DNA of 64,000 nucleotides from a virus, in the IMG/VR virus record IMGVR_UViG_3300044710_000080, positions 1 to 64,000 of that record; one strand, 5' to 3'. Below are positions 57,575 to 64,000 of this stretch, piece by piece (the first letter of the stretch is position 1; each line of letters starts with the position of its first letter). The notes under the pieces are model-generated. The model was given only the letters and a program-made list of their open reading frames with translations, was not told the origin of the DNA and searched no databases. The position numbers and the translations under genes are program-made.

Positions 57575-59057
57575 TTGCTTTCTTGCTCTTGTGCCATGCG
57601 ATGTTGCGGGAGCGTATCCACGAGATTGTAGGCGCCGACATCATCTCAGCTGGCGCGACGTGCTCAAAATCGCGTGGTGGCCAATTGCCGAACTTTTCTT
57701 TGAACTTAAAGGCCGCCCATCCCGGCTTGTATCCGTGCTCCGCAGAATATGCTTTCAGTTCAGCAAAGAACTGCAAGCGCTGCATGGGCGACCAATCTTC
57801 GGGACGGCGCCGCTTGCCGTTCAGCTTGTGGCCGCCAGTCACCTCGACGAGCTCGCCATCCTGCTCATAAACGTTGCTCACCGGCTCTGGCTTGAACCCG
57901 CAATTTGGGCAGATGCGAACGCCAGCCGGTTTCAGAAAAGCGCATTTTTTGCATTCTTTCGGCAACCGAACGCGCGGCTTTGCCTTGCGCTGCGGCTTGC
58001 CGTCATCGAGGTGTTCATGGTGAACATCGGTCACGAACCCGATCCGTTGCGTCGTATCGGAATGGTCGAGGATCAGCGCGGCATCCTTGCCGACCGCTGT
58101 TCGCAGAGCGCGCCCGACAATCTGCACGTAAAGCATTTCTGATTTCGTCGGCCGTGCCATGATGAGGCATCGGACATCCCAATCGATCCCCGTCGTTAAG
58201 GTCTGAATGTTTGAAACGATCTGATAGTCCCCGTTGTGGAATTTTCGTTTGATGTCGCGGCGCTCGTCGGCTGGCGTCTCCGCATCCTGATAGCCGCAGG
58301 TAATTCCGGCTTGCTGGAATCTTTCCTGAATTGACTTCGCATGCGCCTTGTCCACTCCGAAGCAAAGCGTTTTGTCCTTGCCCCACTTCTCCTGCCAGGT
58401 CCGCACGATGTCGGCCGTAAGCGTTCCGCCTTGCATGGCCTCGCTCAACTCGCCTTCGTGATAATCGCCAGCAACCGTACGAACCGCCGATAGGTCGGGA
58501 TGCCCCGTCGCAAAGACTCGGAATGGCGACAAGTATCCGCGCTTAATCAGGTCGTCAGTCGTCGCCGCAACCAACAAGCTCTCGAAATACTTGCCGAGCC
58601 CGCGCGTCCAGGGAGTAGCCGATAGCCCAATGAACGGGATTGCTTTCCACGCCTCATCAGCCAGCCATCGCTTGTGTGTTTCGTGTAGTCGGTGGCATTC
58701 GTCGAAGATTACCGTCTTCGCTTCCGGCCATGCGCCGCGGGATTGGATAGTCTGGATGCTGCAGACCTGAACCGGGCGCGACCAGTCAGTTCGTTCGTGA
58801 TTCGCCTGGATCACCCCTACGTCCCGGATTTCCTCATCCCAGAAGCTTTCGAGCGTCTGGTCGATCAGGCTGATTGCCGGAACCACGAACGCCGTTCGGT
58901 TCCCCTTCCGCATCGCGCCATCCACAATCGCAGCGGCGATCTTCGTCTTTCCAGATCCGGTCGCCGCTTGCACCACCATCCGTTTCACCCCGGCTTTAAC
59001 CGTCGCCCGGATGTTGTCCATCGCCTCGACTTGGTACGGACGCAACTCGCTCAGCAT
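57558..59057 (-). CDS. SF2 DEAD/DEAH-box helicase with zinc ribbon
   Basis: 499 aa. Walker A ATGSGKT (32-38), DECH box (119-122), SAT (146-148) and the motif VI-like QIVGRALR, as in type III restriction-like and phage replication helicases. A Cys-pair zinc ribbon (CKKCAFL, CPNCGF) lies near residue 390. Likely a DNA unwinding or recombination helicase. GGGAGG ribosome site. Confidence 0.88.
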   Translation of the reverse strand: MLSELRPYQVEAMDNIRATVKAGVKRMVVQAATGSGKTKIAAAIVDGAMRKGNRTAFVVPAISLIDQTLESFWDEEIRDVGVIQANHERTDWSRPVQVCSIQTIQSRGAWPEAKTVIFDECHRLHETHKRWLADEAWKAIPFIGLSATPWTRGLGKYFESLLVAATTDDLIKRGYLSPFRVFATGHPDLSAVRTVAGDYHEGELSEAMQGGTLTADIVRTWQEKWGKDKTLCFGVDKAHAKSIQERFQQAGITCGYQDAETPADERRDIKRKFHNGDYQIVSNIQTLTTGIDWDVRCLIMARPTKSEMLYVQIVGRALRTAVGKDAALILDHSDTTQRIGFVTDVHHEHLDDGKPQRKAKPRVRLPKECKKCAFLKPAGVRICPNCGFKPEPVSNVYEQDGELVEVTGGHKLNGKRRRPEDWSPMQRLQFFAELKAYSAEHGYKPGWAAFKFKEKFGNWPPRDFEHVAPAEMMSAPTISWIRSRNIAWHKSKKANETHA

Positions 59058-59200
59058 GACCGCCCTCCCGTCCTAGTCACAGTACTACCTCTCCTCTTTC
59101 CCTTGTTTCCTTCCTGGAAGCCCATCGGACTATCCTACCCTCTCCCCTAACAGACACAGTCACACGCGCGTGTGTGTGCTTTAGCTCAGCAATTGCTAAA
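59058..59200. other. Intergenic gap between DUF1376 and helicase genes
   Basis: About 140 bases. It holds a perfect palindrome CACACGCGCGTGTG near 59160-59173 within an alternating purine-pyrimidine run, and a weak minus-strand promoter candidate (TAGGAT) in front of the helicase. No gene supported. Confidence 0.4.
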
Positions 59201-59536
59201 CTAATGCTCAGCATTTGCATGTCCGTTGCTGCGCCTTTGCATGGCGTTTGCTCGGCGTTTGCTGGATATGTCGGCGGCTTTTGCAAGCTCAGCCTCAATT
59301 CTGGAATGCTTCCAGTCGGCATCAAAAAAGGCTGCCACTACGGCCCTATTCGATTTCCATTGAGGAGGTGTCATGCAGGCTATTCGGGCGAGCGGCTCGT
59401 CATCGAGCGGCAGGCCGCCCGTCGTCCAATAGTGCATGATTAGAAGAAGATATGCGCCGTGTTGAGCTGCGCTCAAATGGGCCGTGTCCGCCCTATAATC
59501 GGCGACGTATAACGGCATCCATGGGCGGGTCGACAT
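59201..59536 (-). CDS. DUF1376 (YdaU-like) replication-region protein
   Basis: 111 aa. PLYVADYRADTAHLSAAQHGAYLLLIMHYW, LPLDDEPLARIACM and WKSNRAVVAAFFD match DUF1376, common next to phage replication genes. The C-terminus is short (full-length relatives often continue), ending at a TAG in a repetitive AGCAAACG-rich stretch. Ribosome site GAGGGGATC. Confidence 0.75.
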   Translation of the reverse strand: MSTRPWMPLYVADYRADTAHLSAAQHGAYLLLIMHYWTTGGLPLDDEPLARIACMTPPQWKSNRAVVAAFFDADWKHSRIEAELAKAADISSKRRANAMQRRSNGHANAEH

Positions 59537-59575
59537 TGATCCCCTCGGTGCAGTCGAGGCCACCGACCAGGCGGA

Positions 59576-59596
59576 CCGTCAGACTGCACCTGACGG
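59576..59596 (-). promoter_or_regulatory. Leader hairpin before the DUF1376 gene
   Basis: CCGTCAG (59576-59582) and CTGACGG (59590-59596) with a 7-base loop, in the ~100-base leader between promoter and gene. No U-run follows, so it is more likely an mRNA structure than a terminator. Confidence 0.4.
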
Positions 59597-59645
59597 CCCG
59601 CGCTGGCGGTAATGGCAGGGAGCTACCCCGCGCGGCAACGTAACT

Positions 59646-59674
59646 ATACTATCGGCGCGTTAGTTCCAATGCAA
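59646..59674 (-). promoter_or_regulatory. Promoter of the DUF1376/helicase unit
   Basis: Minus strand: -35 TTGCAT (59674-59669), 17-base spacer, -10 TAGTAT (59651-59646). No GGGGACGATTTTCCC core. The gap 59537-59738 holds this promoter and leader and no gene. Confidence 0.6.
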
Positions 59675-59738
59675 GCCTAAGCCGGATTCGGGGACGGGTT
59701 CCAGCCGCTACGGGTTGATTGCCGAGGAGGCGAAGGCG

Positions 59739-60446
59739 CTAGAGCTTGGGCGTCCAGCCGGGGCCGCCCGCCGCAACCCGCTCCCGTACCGCAGCATAGG
59801 CATCGTTGAATGAGCCTTCCGTGTCGGCGGTGGGGTCATAGGGCGCGCTGAACTTTCCGACTTGGTCGCCTCTGACCGTCCAGCCGGCGCGCTCGGCTCG
59901 ACCGAACAGCTCGAGGCGTGGTCCGGCGACCAGCCGCTCGATCCGGTCATGCACGCAGTCCGGCTTGCGGGAGTGCTCGCGTCGCGGCTCGATGACGCCC
60001 ATGCGGACGTCGCGGTGCAGCCGCTTCGGCTTGCCGCGCGTGGCGAGGAGGCACGGCTCCGTGTTCGCACGGGTCCAGTAACCCATGCCGCAGAGCGCAT
60101 CGGCATCGTCGCGGAACATGTCGATCTGGCTGGCATGCGCCTTCATCCAATCGAAGCCACAGGTCTTGTACTCAAAGCCCCATGCCTCGATCACGCGCAG
60201 CGCGTCGAGCAGCAGCGGCCATGAAATCCAAAGGAAGAGCGCGCAATCATCAGCCGCGACGGAAGCGACCGGAAGTGCGCAGATTTCCTCAATCGTCATC
60301 GTCTTGTAGTGCACGGCGGACGAGGTGCTTGTGCCAGACGAATTTCGTTTTTTGATGGCCGTCGCCTTGTTCCAGGTGCGGAAGCGCCACGGCGGATCTG
60401 CCAGAATGCAGGCGAAGTGCCGTGCCGGAAGGCTATCAAGCAGCAT
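59739..60446 (-). CDS. MT-A70 family adenine methyltransferase
   Basis: 235 aa. Catalytic DPPW at 17-20, then ICALPVASVAADDCALFLWIS and TEPCLLATRGKPKRLHRDVRMGVIEPRREHSRKPD (in parts), the MT-A70 pattern. It methylates N6-adenine in DNA, probably against restriction. The C-terminal tail (GSFNDAYAAVRERVAAGGPGW) resembles that of the ParB-MTase at 55302. Overlaps the RusA gene by 11 bases. Confidence 0.85.
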   Translation of the reverse strand: MLLDSLPARHFACILADPPWRFRTWNKATAIKKRNSSGTSTSSAVHYKTMTIEEICALPVASVAADDCALFLWISWPLLLDALRVIEAWGFEYKTCGFDWMKAHASQIDMFRDDADALCGMGYWTRANTEPCLLATRGKPKRLHRDVRMGVIEPRREHSRKPDCVHDRIERLVAGPRLELFGRAERAGWTVRGDQVGKFSAPYDPTADTEGSFNDAYAAVRERVAAGGPGWTPKL

Positions 60447-61023
60447 CGAACGCCCCCACTGCCTTGACCTCGATCCGCATCATCGGCTCCTCGCCGTACC
60501 GCTTCTCGATTGTCGCCCGGACGACCTGAGAATCGTTGTGGAAAACTATCTCGGCCAGCCCATCCAACGCGGATTTTCCTAGGTTGTCGAGGTCGGGGCG
60601 CCCTGTCGGCCGCACCACGCCGGCGAGCGCCGCATCCCGCTTTTTCCCGCTCCAGGACGCCGGCACGCCCATCACGGCCACGATCGCGACCTCGAGCGGG
60701 CCGTCAAGCGGGGGCCGGGCTCCCATCGCCATCTTGCCGGCGATCGCCAGGGCGCGCTCGTATGCCCTGGTTTCCTGGGGGGTATAGACGGCGATGAACT
60801 GCTGCCCGCCGCGGCCGGTAGCGATCCTGGAGCGGGGACGGCCCTTTCCTCGAGGTTCCCCGGGCAGCACGACGACGATGGTTTGCCCGGAATCTCCCGT
60901 GCTCCGGGCCGGCACGTAAGGGCGACCGGGAGAGGGGGGTAAGTCCTTCCGGTCGCTGGAGACCACCTTGCCGCCCCGCTTAGCCTGGTGGGCGGCCAGA
61001 TCCGCCTCAGTCCAGCGCGTCAC
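60436..61023 (-). CDS. RusA-like Holliday junction resolvase
   Basis: 195 aa. VVLPGEPRGKGRPRSR in the middle and GRPDLDNLGKSALDGLAEIVFHNDSQVV with the catalytic Asp residues near the end match RusA. The first ~45 residues are an extra basic N-terminal part. It resolves recombination intermediates, for example before packaging. Confidence 0.85.
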   Translation of the reverse strand: MTRWTEADLAAHQAKRGGKVVSSDRKDLPPSPGRPYVPARSTGDSGQTIVVVLPGEPRGKGRPRSRIATGRGGQQFIAVYTPQETRAYERALAIAGKMAMGARPPLDGPLEVAIVAVMGVPASWSGKKRDAALAGVVRPTGRPDLDNLGKSALDGLAEIVFHNDSQVVRATIEKRYGEEPMMRIEVKAVGAFDAA

Positions 61024-61425
61024 TCCGCGGCGACCGACGTCGGCTTCGGGAAGGCGGCCACAGTGCCCTTGGGGCGGTCACTGGCTTCGCCATCCTCGTC
61101 CTCGCCACCCTTCTCGCCCTCGAAATTCATGGGCTGTACGGCCTCCGCACGGCCCTGCAGGCCGGAAATGTCGAGGTAGTGGTCGAAGGTGTCGAGGTAA
61201 TGCCGCAGTTCCTCGGGTTCCATCCGGTCGAGCGCGACCATCTGCCGGAATACCTTCTTGTGCAGATGGTGCTTTTCGGCCGCAGTCTTGATCGCATCCG
61301 CCAGAGCGGACGTAATCTCCTTCGCGTCGGCCTTGGCCGTCCGCGCTTGTCCCATCAGGGACTTGAGTCTGTTTTGGGAAATCGAGAGAATCGTTTCGGC
61401 CGGTTTCGCCCTTCTTCTTCGCCAC
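61020..61425 (-). pseudogene. GapR-like protein gene with apparent frameshift
   Basis: The readable C-terminal 111 aa (MGQARTAKADAKEI..., KVFRQMVALDRMEPEELRHYLDTFDHYLDI) resemble GapR/DUF2312-type DNA-binding proteins. A better start is the GTG at 61425 (GAGGAGG site), which gives MAKKK and then, after dropping one G in an AAGGGCG run (about 61410), KPAETILSISQNRLKSLMG in frame with the rest. Sequencing error or a real frameshift; an ATG at 61355 would still give the shorter form. Confidence 0.55.
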
Positions 61426-61445
61426 GTTCGTCCTCCTCGGTTGCC

Positions 61446-61682
61446 TCAATGGAAATCGTGCGCCGCCTCATCGTCGACCCGGATCGCGTCGAGCATCGAC
61501 TTCACCAGAATGCCGGGCGGCGCGCCGGTCGCGCGCACCAGCTCGGCGAGCCACGCCCGCAGCGGCCCGTCGATCGGCACCGGCAGGTAGTCCTCGTCTT
61601 CGAAGTCGAGCGGGATGCCCATGGCGCGGGGGAGTAATAGATTCGCGGAATCTGCGGAAGCGGGTAGGATGGTTGTCCCCAT
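61446..61682 (-). CDS. Small acidic protein
   Basis: 78 aa. A short acidic, Leu-rich domain (PLRAWLAELVRATGAPPGILVKSMLDAI, in part) may be a ribbon-helix-helix-like or helical fold. Starts in a TGATG overlap. No family recognised. Confidence 0.55.
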   Translation of the reverse strand: MGTTILPASADSANLLLPRAMGIPLDFEDEDYLPVPIDGPLRAWLAELVRATGAPPGILVKSMLDAIRVDDEAAHDFH

Positions 61683-61921
61683 CAGTTTACCCCTGGAACA
61701 TCTGCCGGTTCGACGATAAAGGCCGGCCCTTTCTGCGGGCATTCGATCCAGCCGCCGAAGAGGCCGTCCCCGTAGGACTTATCGACACTGCACCATCGCA
61801 ACTCGCCTTGGCGGTCGCGCCCCCAAGAAACCCGCTTGAGCGTAAATCCATCCCAGCAGGACGCGATGATCCAGCGCCCATCTTTCGGTGCCGTTTCCCA
61901 TGGCTCCCAGCGCATCGTCAT
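61682..61921 (-). CDS. Small Trp-rich protein
   Basis: 79 aa. EPWETAPKDGRWIIASCWDG at the start is a widespread pattern in phage and bacterial small proteins of unknown role. ATGA overlap with the upstream gene. Confidence 0.6.
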   Translation of the reverse strand: MTMRWEPWETAPKDGRWIIASCWDGFTLKRVSWGRDRQGELRWCSVDKSYGDGLFGGWIECPQKGPAFIVEPADVPGVN

Positions 61922-62187
61922 TCCTGCGGGTTCCGCCCCATGAAGACCGGCCGCGTCGCCGGCCACCGAGCATCTTCCGGCCACTTAGCCCGGATTGAGG
62001 CAAGCATGGTTTCGAGCTTGTCGGCGCCGATCGACGGCCAGTCGTCCCGCTTCGGGCTTTTCAGGTCCCGGAAGAATGTCGCGTTGCCGTAAAATTCCTT
62101 GCTCGCCTGGGTCAGGCTCTTGCCGGTCGCGTGGCAGTAGGCCGCGACGATGGCGAGGAGGTTTTCGCGGATGATGCGAGCGCTCAT
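61918..62187 (-). CDS. HTH regulator-like protein
   Basis: 89 aa. ENLLAIVAAYCHATGKSLTQASKEFYGNATFFRDL reads like a Cro/CI-type helix-turn-helix. It is the second gene of the unit driven from 62.5 kb and could be an early regulator. Confidence 0.6.
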   Translation of the reverse strand: MSARIIRENLLAIVAAYCHATGKSLTQASKEFYGNATFFRDLKSPKRDDWPSIGADKLETMLASIRAKWPEDARWPATRPVFMGRNPQE

Positions 62188-62489
62188 AGAAAATCGTCCC
62201 GCAGTTCCATCATACCATCGGGCTTGATGACCGCGACGGCATTGTCCCATCTCGGCGCGGCTTCTGTCATGAACCGGGCATCCTTTTCGCGCAGGACATA
62301 GACATCCTCGCCCTGCTCGCGGGCCAAGCGCGCCAGTTCGGAAGCATCTGCGGTAAGGTCAAGATCGCCGAACCAGATTTTGCCCTTTGACCGGATGAGG
62401 ACATTGGCATTGAAAACGCAGATATGCCCCTTCGGGGCTGTCTTGGAACTCGAAATCATCCGACCGGGACTGGTAAAGTCAATTGGCAT
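62184..62489 (-). CDS. First gene of the early minus-strand unit
   Basis: 101 aa, beta-rich (GHICVFNANVLIRSKGKIWFGDLDLTADASELARLAREQ, in part). A GGAGGTGC ribosome site precedes the ATG. No family recognised. Confidence 0.6.
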   Translation of the reverse strand: MPIDFTSPGRMISSSKTAPKGHICVFNANVLIRSKGKIWFGDLDLTADASELARLAREQGEDVYVLREKDARFMTEAAPRWDNAVAVIKPDGMMELRDDFL

Positions 62490-62509
62490 GACGCACCTCC
62501 GCTTGGGGA

Positions 62510-62538
62510 TTTGTATCCCTCTCGGCCCTTCGCGTCTA
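62510..62538 (-). promoter_or_regulatory. Promoter of the early minus-strand unit
   Basis: Minus strand: -35 TAGACG (62538-62533), 17-base spacer, -10 TACAAA (62515-62510). The spacer lacks the GGGGACGATTTTCCC core. It diverges from P6. Confidence 0.55.
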
Positions 62539-62580
62539 GCCCTTGGGGTGGCCGTCAACAGAATAGCAGGCGGTGGGGCC

Positions 62581-62609
62581 TAGACAGCGGGACGATTTTC
62601 CCCTAGTCT
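62581..62609 (+). promoter_or_regulatory. Promoter P6 with conserved spacer operator
   Basis: Plus strand: -35 TAGACA (62581-62586), 17-base spacer with CGGGACGATTTTCCC, -10 TAGTCT (62604-62609), followed by CGATCCTGCG as at P5. It drives the plus-strand genes from 62707. Confidence 0.75.
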
Positions 62610-62706
62610 CGATCCTGCGTCGGAGCCGAACAGGGCCGCACGAATCCCTTCTGGCTCCTCCGCCGCGCCCGCCCTCCCGGCGAGCCCGAACCGAAAGGAG
62701 CCGAGA

Positions 62707-63192
62707 ATGCCCCTCCCCGAAGGATACCTGCCCCGCGAGGGCGACGTGCTGGTCCTGCACGGGACCGTGAAATTCGACTATGACCCCGGCGAAGAAAAGG
62801 TCTGGATCAGGCTGATGGATCATTGGGAGGACGACCGTATTCCGATCTCCTCCGTCGTTGGCGTTCACTGCCGAAAATGGGAGCAGGGCGAGCAGGTCCG
62901 GCATCGCAACGTCGAGCACTGCTTCGGCGAGATCGTCGCGACGTGCGACGACATGGTGTGGGTCAAGCTCGCCGCAGACTCCAAGCGCGGGAAGAAGTTC
63001 AGCGCCGGCCAGCTCGCGACCTTCCATTGCAACGAGCTAGAACCGGACGAGCAGGCCGAAATCCTCGCCGACGCGCGCCGCGAGAAGCGCGAGATGGAAC
63101 TGGGCGGACTGCTCGCCGAGCCGCCGACTCAGACCGAGTCGGTAGCCGAATTGCGCGAGGAAGCCGCACGGGCGATGGGAGACGACGAATGA
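62707..63192 (+). CDS. Protein of unknown function, first gene after P6
   Basis: 161 aa. Beta-rich first part (VLHGTVKFDYDPGEEKVWIRLMDHW) and an acidic helical C-terminus. AAAGGAG ribosome site. Overlaps the next gene (ATGA). No family recognised. Confidence 0.65.
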   Translation: MPLPEGYLPREGDVLVLHGTVKFDYDPGEEKVWIRLMDHWEDDRIPISSVVGVHCRKWEQGEQVRHRNVEHCFGEIVATCDDMVWVKLAADSKRGKKFSAGQLATFHCNELEPDEQAEILADARREKREMELGGLLAEPPTQTESVAELREEAARAMGDDE

Positions 63193-64000
63193 CCGACGCC
63201 CAGAACCCCCGCGCGGTCATCGGCGACAACGTCAGTCTGGACCACGGCGCCCAAGTCGCGGCCGCCCTCGCCCGCGACTACGCCGCCACCGCCCAGGCCG
63301 TCACCGCCGCACTCGACAAGGCCCGCGACCTCCCTACGAAAGTCGAATCCGAGGGGGACGCGCTGGCCGTCGGGGCGGTCATCAAGGAGCTGCGCGACCT
63401 CGACAAGCGGGTCGAAGGCCTGCGCATCTCGGAAAAGGCGCCCTACCTCGCCGCAGAGACGGCCGTGGATGGCTTTTTCTTCGGGTTGAGAGAGAAACTA
63501 GCCCGGCGGCAGAAAACCGCACGGCCGGGCGCCCTGGACGTTCTACAGGCCCGCGTGGACGCCTTCCTCGAGCGGCGGCGCGTCGAGGAAGAGGCCCGCC
63601 GGCGACGGGAAGCCGAGGAAGCCGCCAGAATCGCACGCGAGGCCCAGGAGAGGGCAGCGGCGGAGGCGCGGGCGGCAGAGGAGGCGGAGCGTGCCGCCGC
63701 CCGCGCCCGCAACCCGGAGCGGATCGAGGAGAAGAACGCGGCTGCGCAGGAGGCGAACCGGGCGGCCGACGCCGCCCAGGCCGAGGCGGCGCTCGCCACC
63801 GACCGCGCCCAGGAGGCCCACATTGCCACCTTGGCGAAGCCGGCCGATATGGTCCGGACCAGGGGCGACGGCGTGCTGCTGACCTCCGCGCGCGAGCCCT
63901 TCGCCGTCGTGGTCGACCGCGCCCTCCTCGACAAGGCGGCGCTCTGGCCCTTTTTTACGGACGCCGAAATCGAGAAGGCGCTCCGGGGTTGGGCGAAGTC
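63189..64000 (+). CDS. Helical coiled-coil protein, runs off the window
   Basis: Open to the window end (at least 270 aa). VIKELRDLDKRVEGLRISEKAPYLAAETAVDGFFFGLREKL, then a long Ala/Glu/Arg-rich coiled coil and a globular part. Similar proteins precede phage recombination genes such as RecT/Erf or RecB-like nucleases (recalled context). The C-terminus is outside the window. Confidence 0.65.
   Translation, partial: MTDAQNPRAVIGDNVSLDHGAQVAAALARDYAATAQAVTAALDKARDLPTKVESEGDALAVGAVIKELRDLDKRVEGLRISEKAPYLAAETAVDGFFFGLREKLARRQKTARPGALDVLQARVDAFLERRRVEEEARRRREAEEAARIAREAQERAAAEARAAEEAERAAARARNPERIEEKNAAAQEANRAADAAQAEAALATDRAQEAHIATLAKPADMVRTRGDGVLLTSAREPFAVVVDRALLDKAALWPFFTDAEIEKALRGWAK

Noticed and set aside
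59157-59180. CACACGCGCGTGTG palindrome as an operator
   Set aside because: It is a single copy within a simple alternating repeat; no second copy or protein link was found.
59077-59325. 82-residue minus-strand frame overlapping the end of the DUF1376 gene
   Set aside because: It overlaps a recognised domain in another frame and has no ribosome site or motif.
1-64000. Integrase, attachment sites, CRISPR arrays, tRNA genes
   Set aside because: None of the visible proteins has an integrase or transposase motif, and no spaced direct-repeat array or cloverleaf was found by reading. A tRNA/CRISPR program run would be needed to exclude weak cases.

Overview
The window is one continuous stretch of a tailed-phage (or prophage) genome with a contractile tail. 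It is GC-rich and gene-dense: most genes abut or overlap by 1-8 bases (ATGA, TGATG, TAATG or GTGA junctions). A tail sheath, tube, two-part tail chaperone, tape measure and baseplate J mark it as a myovirus. The host cannot be read directly. Very high GC, signal peptides on virion and lysis proteins and a GapR-like protein make an alphaproteobacterium the best guess (inference). No rRNA, tRNA, CRISPR array, integrase or attachment site was seen.

Layout. 0-3.5 kb (minus): lysis cassette with holin-like proteins, an RlpA-like barrel and a GH19 endolysin. 3.4-20.4 kb (minus): fibres, baseplate, hub, tape measure, chaperones, tube, sheath and neck proteins, interrupted by two homing endonucleases. 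20.4-34.8 kb (minus): a large accessory island with a radical SAM/B12 enzyme, cupin, sugar epimerase, DegT-fold enzyme carrying His in place of the PLP lysine, a split TPP-dependent enzyme, four glycosyltransferases, a Mom-like DNA modifier, many tiny proteins and one stranded virion gene. 34.8-42.2 kb (minus): head genes (DUF4054 connector, DUF2184 capsid, cement protein, DUF2213 protease/scaffold, Mu-F-type morphogenesis protein), broken by a two-gene plus-strand moron. 42.2-48.1 kb (minus): small accessory genes including a MazG-like protein, a DpdA-like enzyme and an FtsK-gamma-like domain. 48.2-52.5 kb (minus): portal, TerL, homing endonuclease, TerS. 52.4-55.3 kb: a LexA-like regulator (minus) diverging from a small plus-strand operon that ends at a strong terminator. 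55.3-62.5 kb (minus): early/replication genes (two adenine methyltransferases, helicase, DUF1376, RusA, GapR-like, HTH protein). 62.7 kb to the end (plus): start of another operon.

The most striking signal is regulatory. Six promoters head most of the transcription units and share a 15-base core, GGGGACGATTTTCCC, at a fixed place inside the -35/-10 spacer. In three of them the stop codon of the preceding gene is part of the -35 hexamer. One copy lies in front of the LexA-like gene, so a phage-wide regulon under that protein is a testable idea. Other notable points are a sugar pathway that may make a branched or deoxy sugar for glycosylation, a ~60-residue module repeated in four virion proteins, two likely ATT start codons, a cassette junction repeated four times, an inverted repeat enclosing a potential pseudoknot RNA, and a 13-base inverted repeat around the MazG-like gene.

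Two genes (53.8 and 61.4 kb) appear to carry single-base frameshifts in short homopolymers; sequencing error cannot be excluded.
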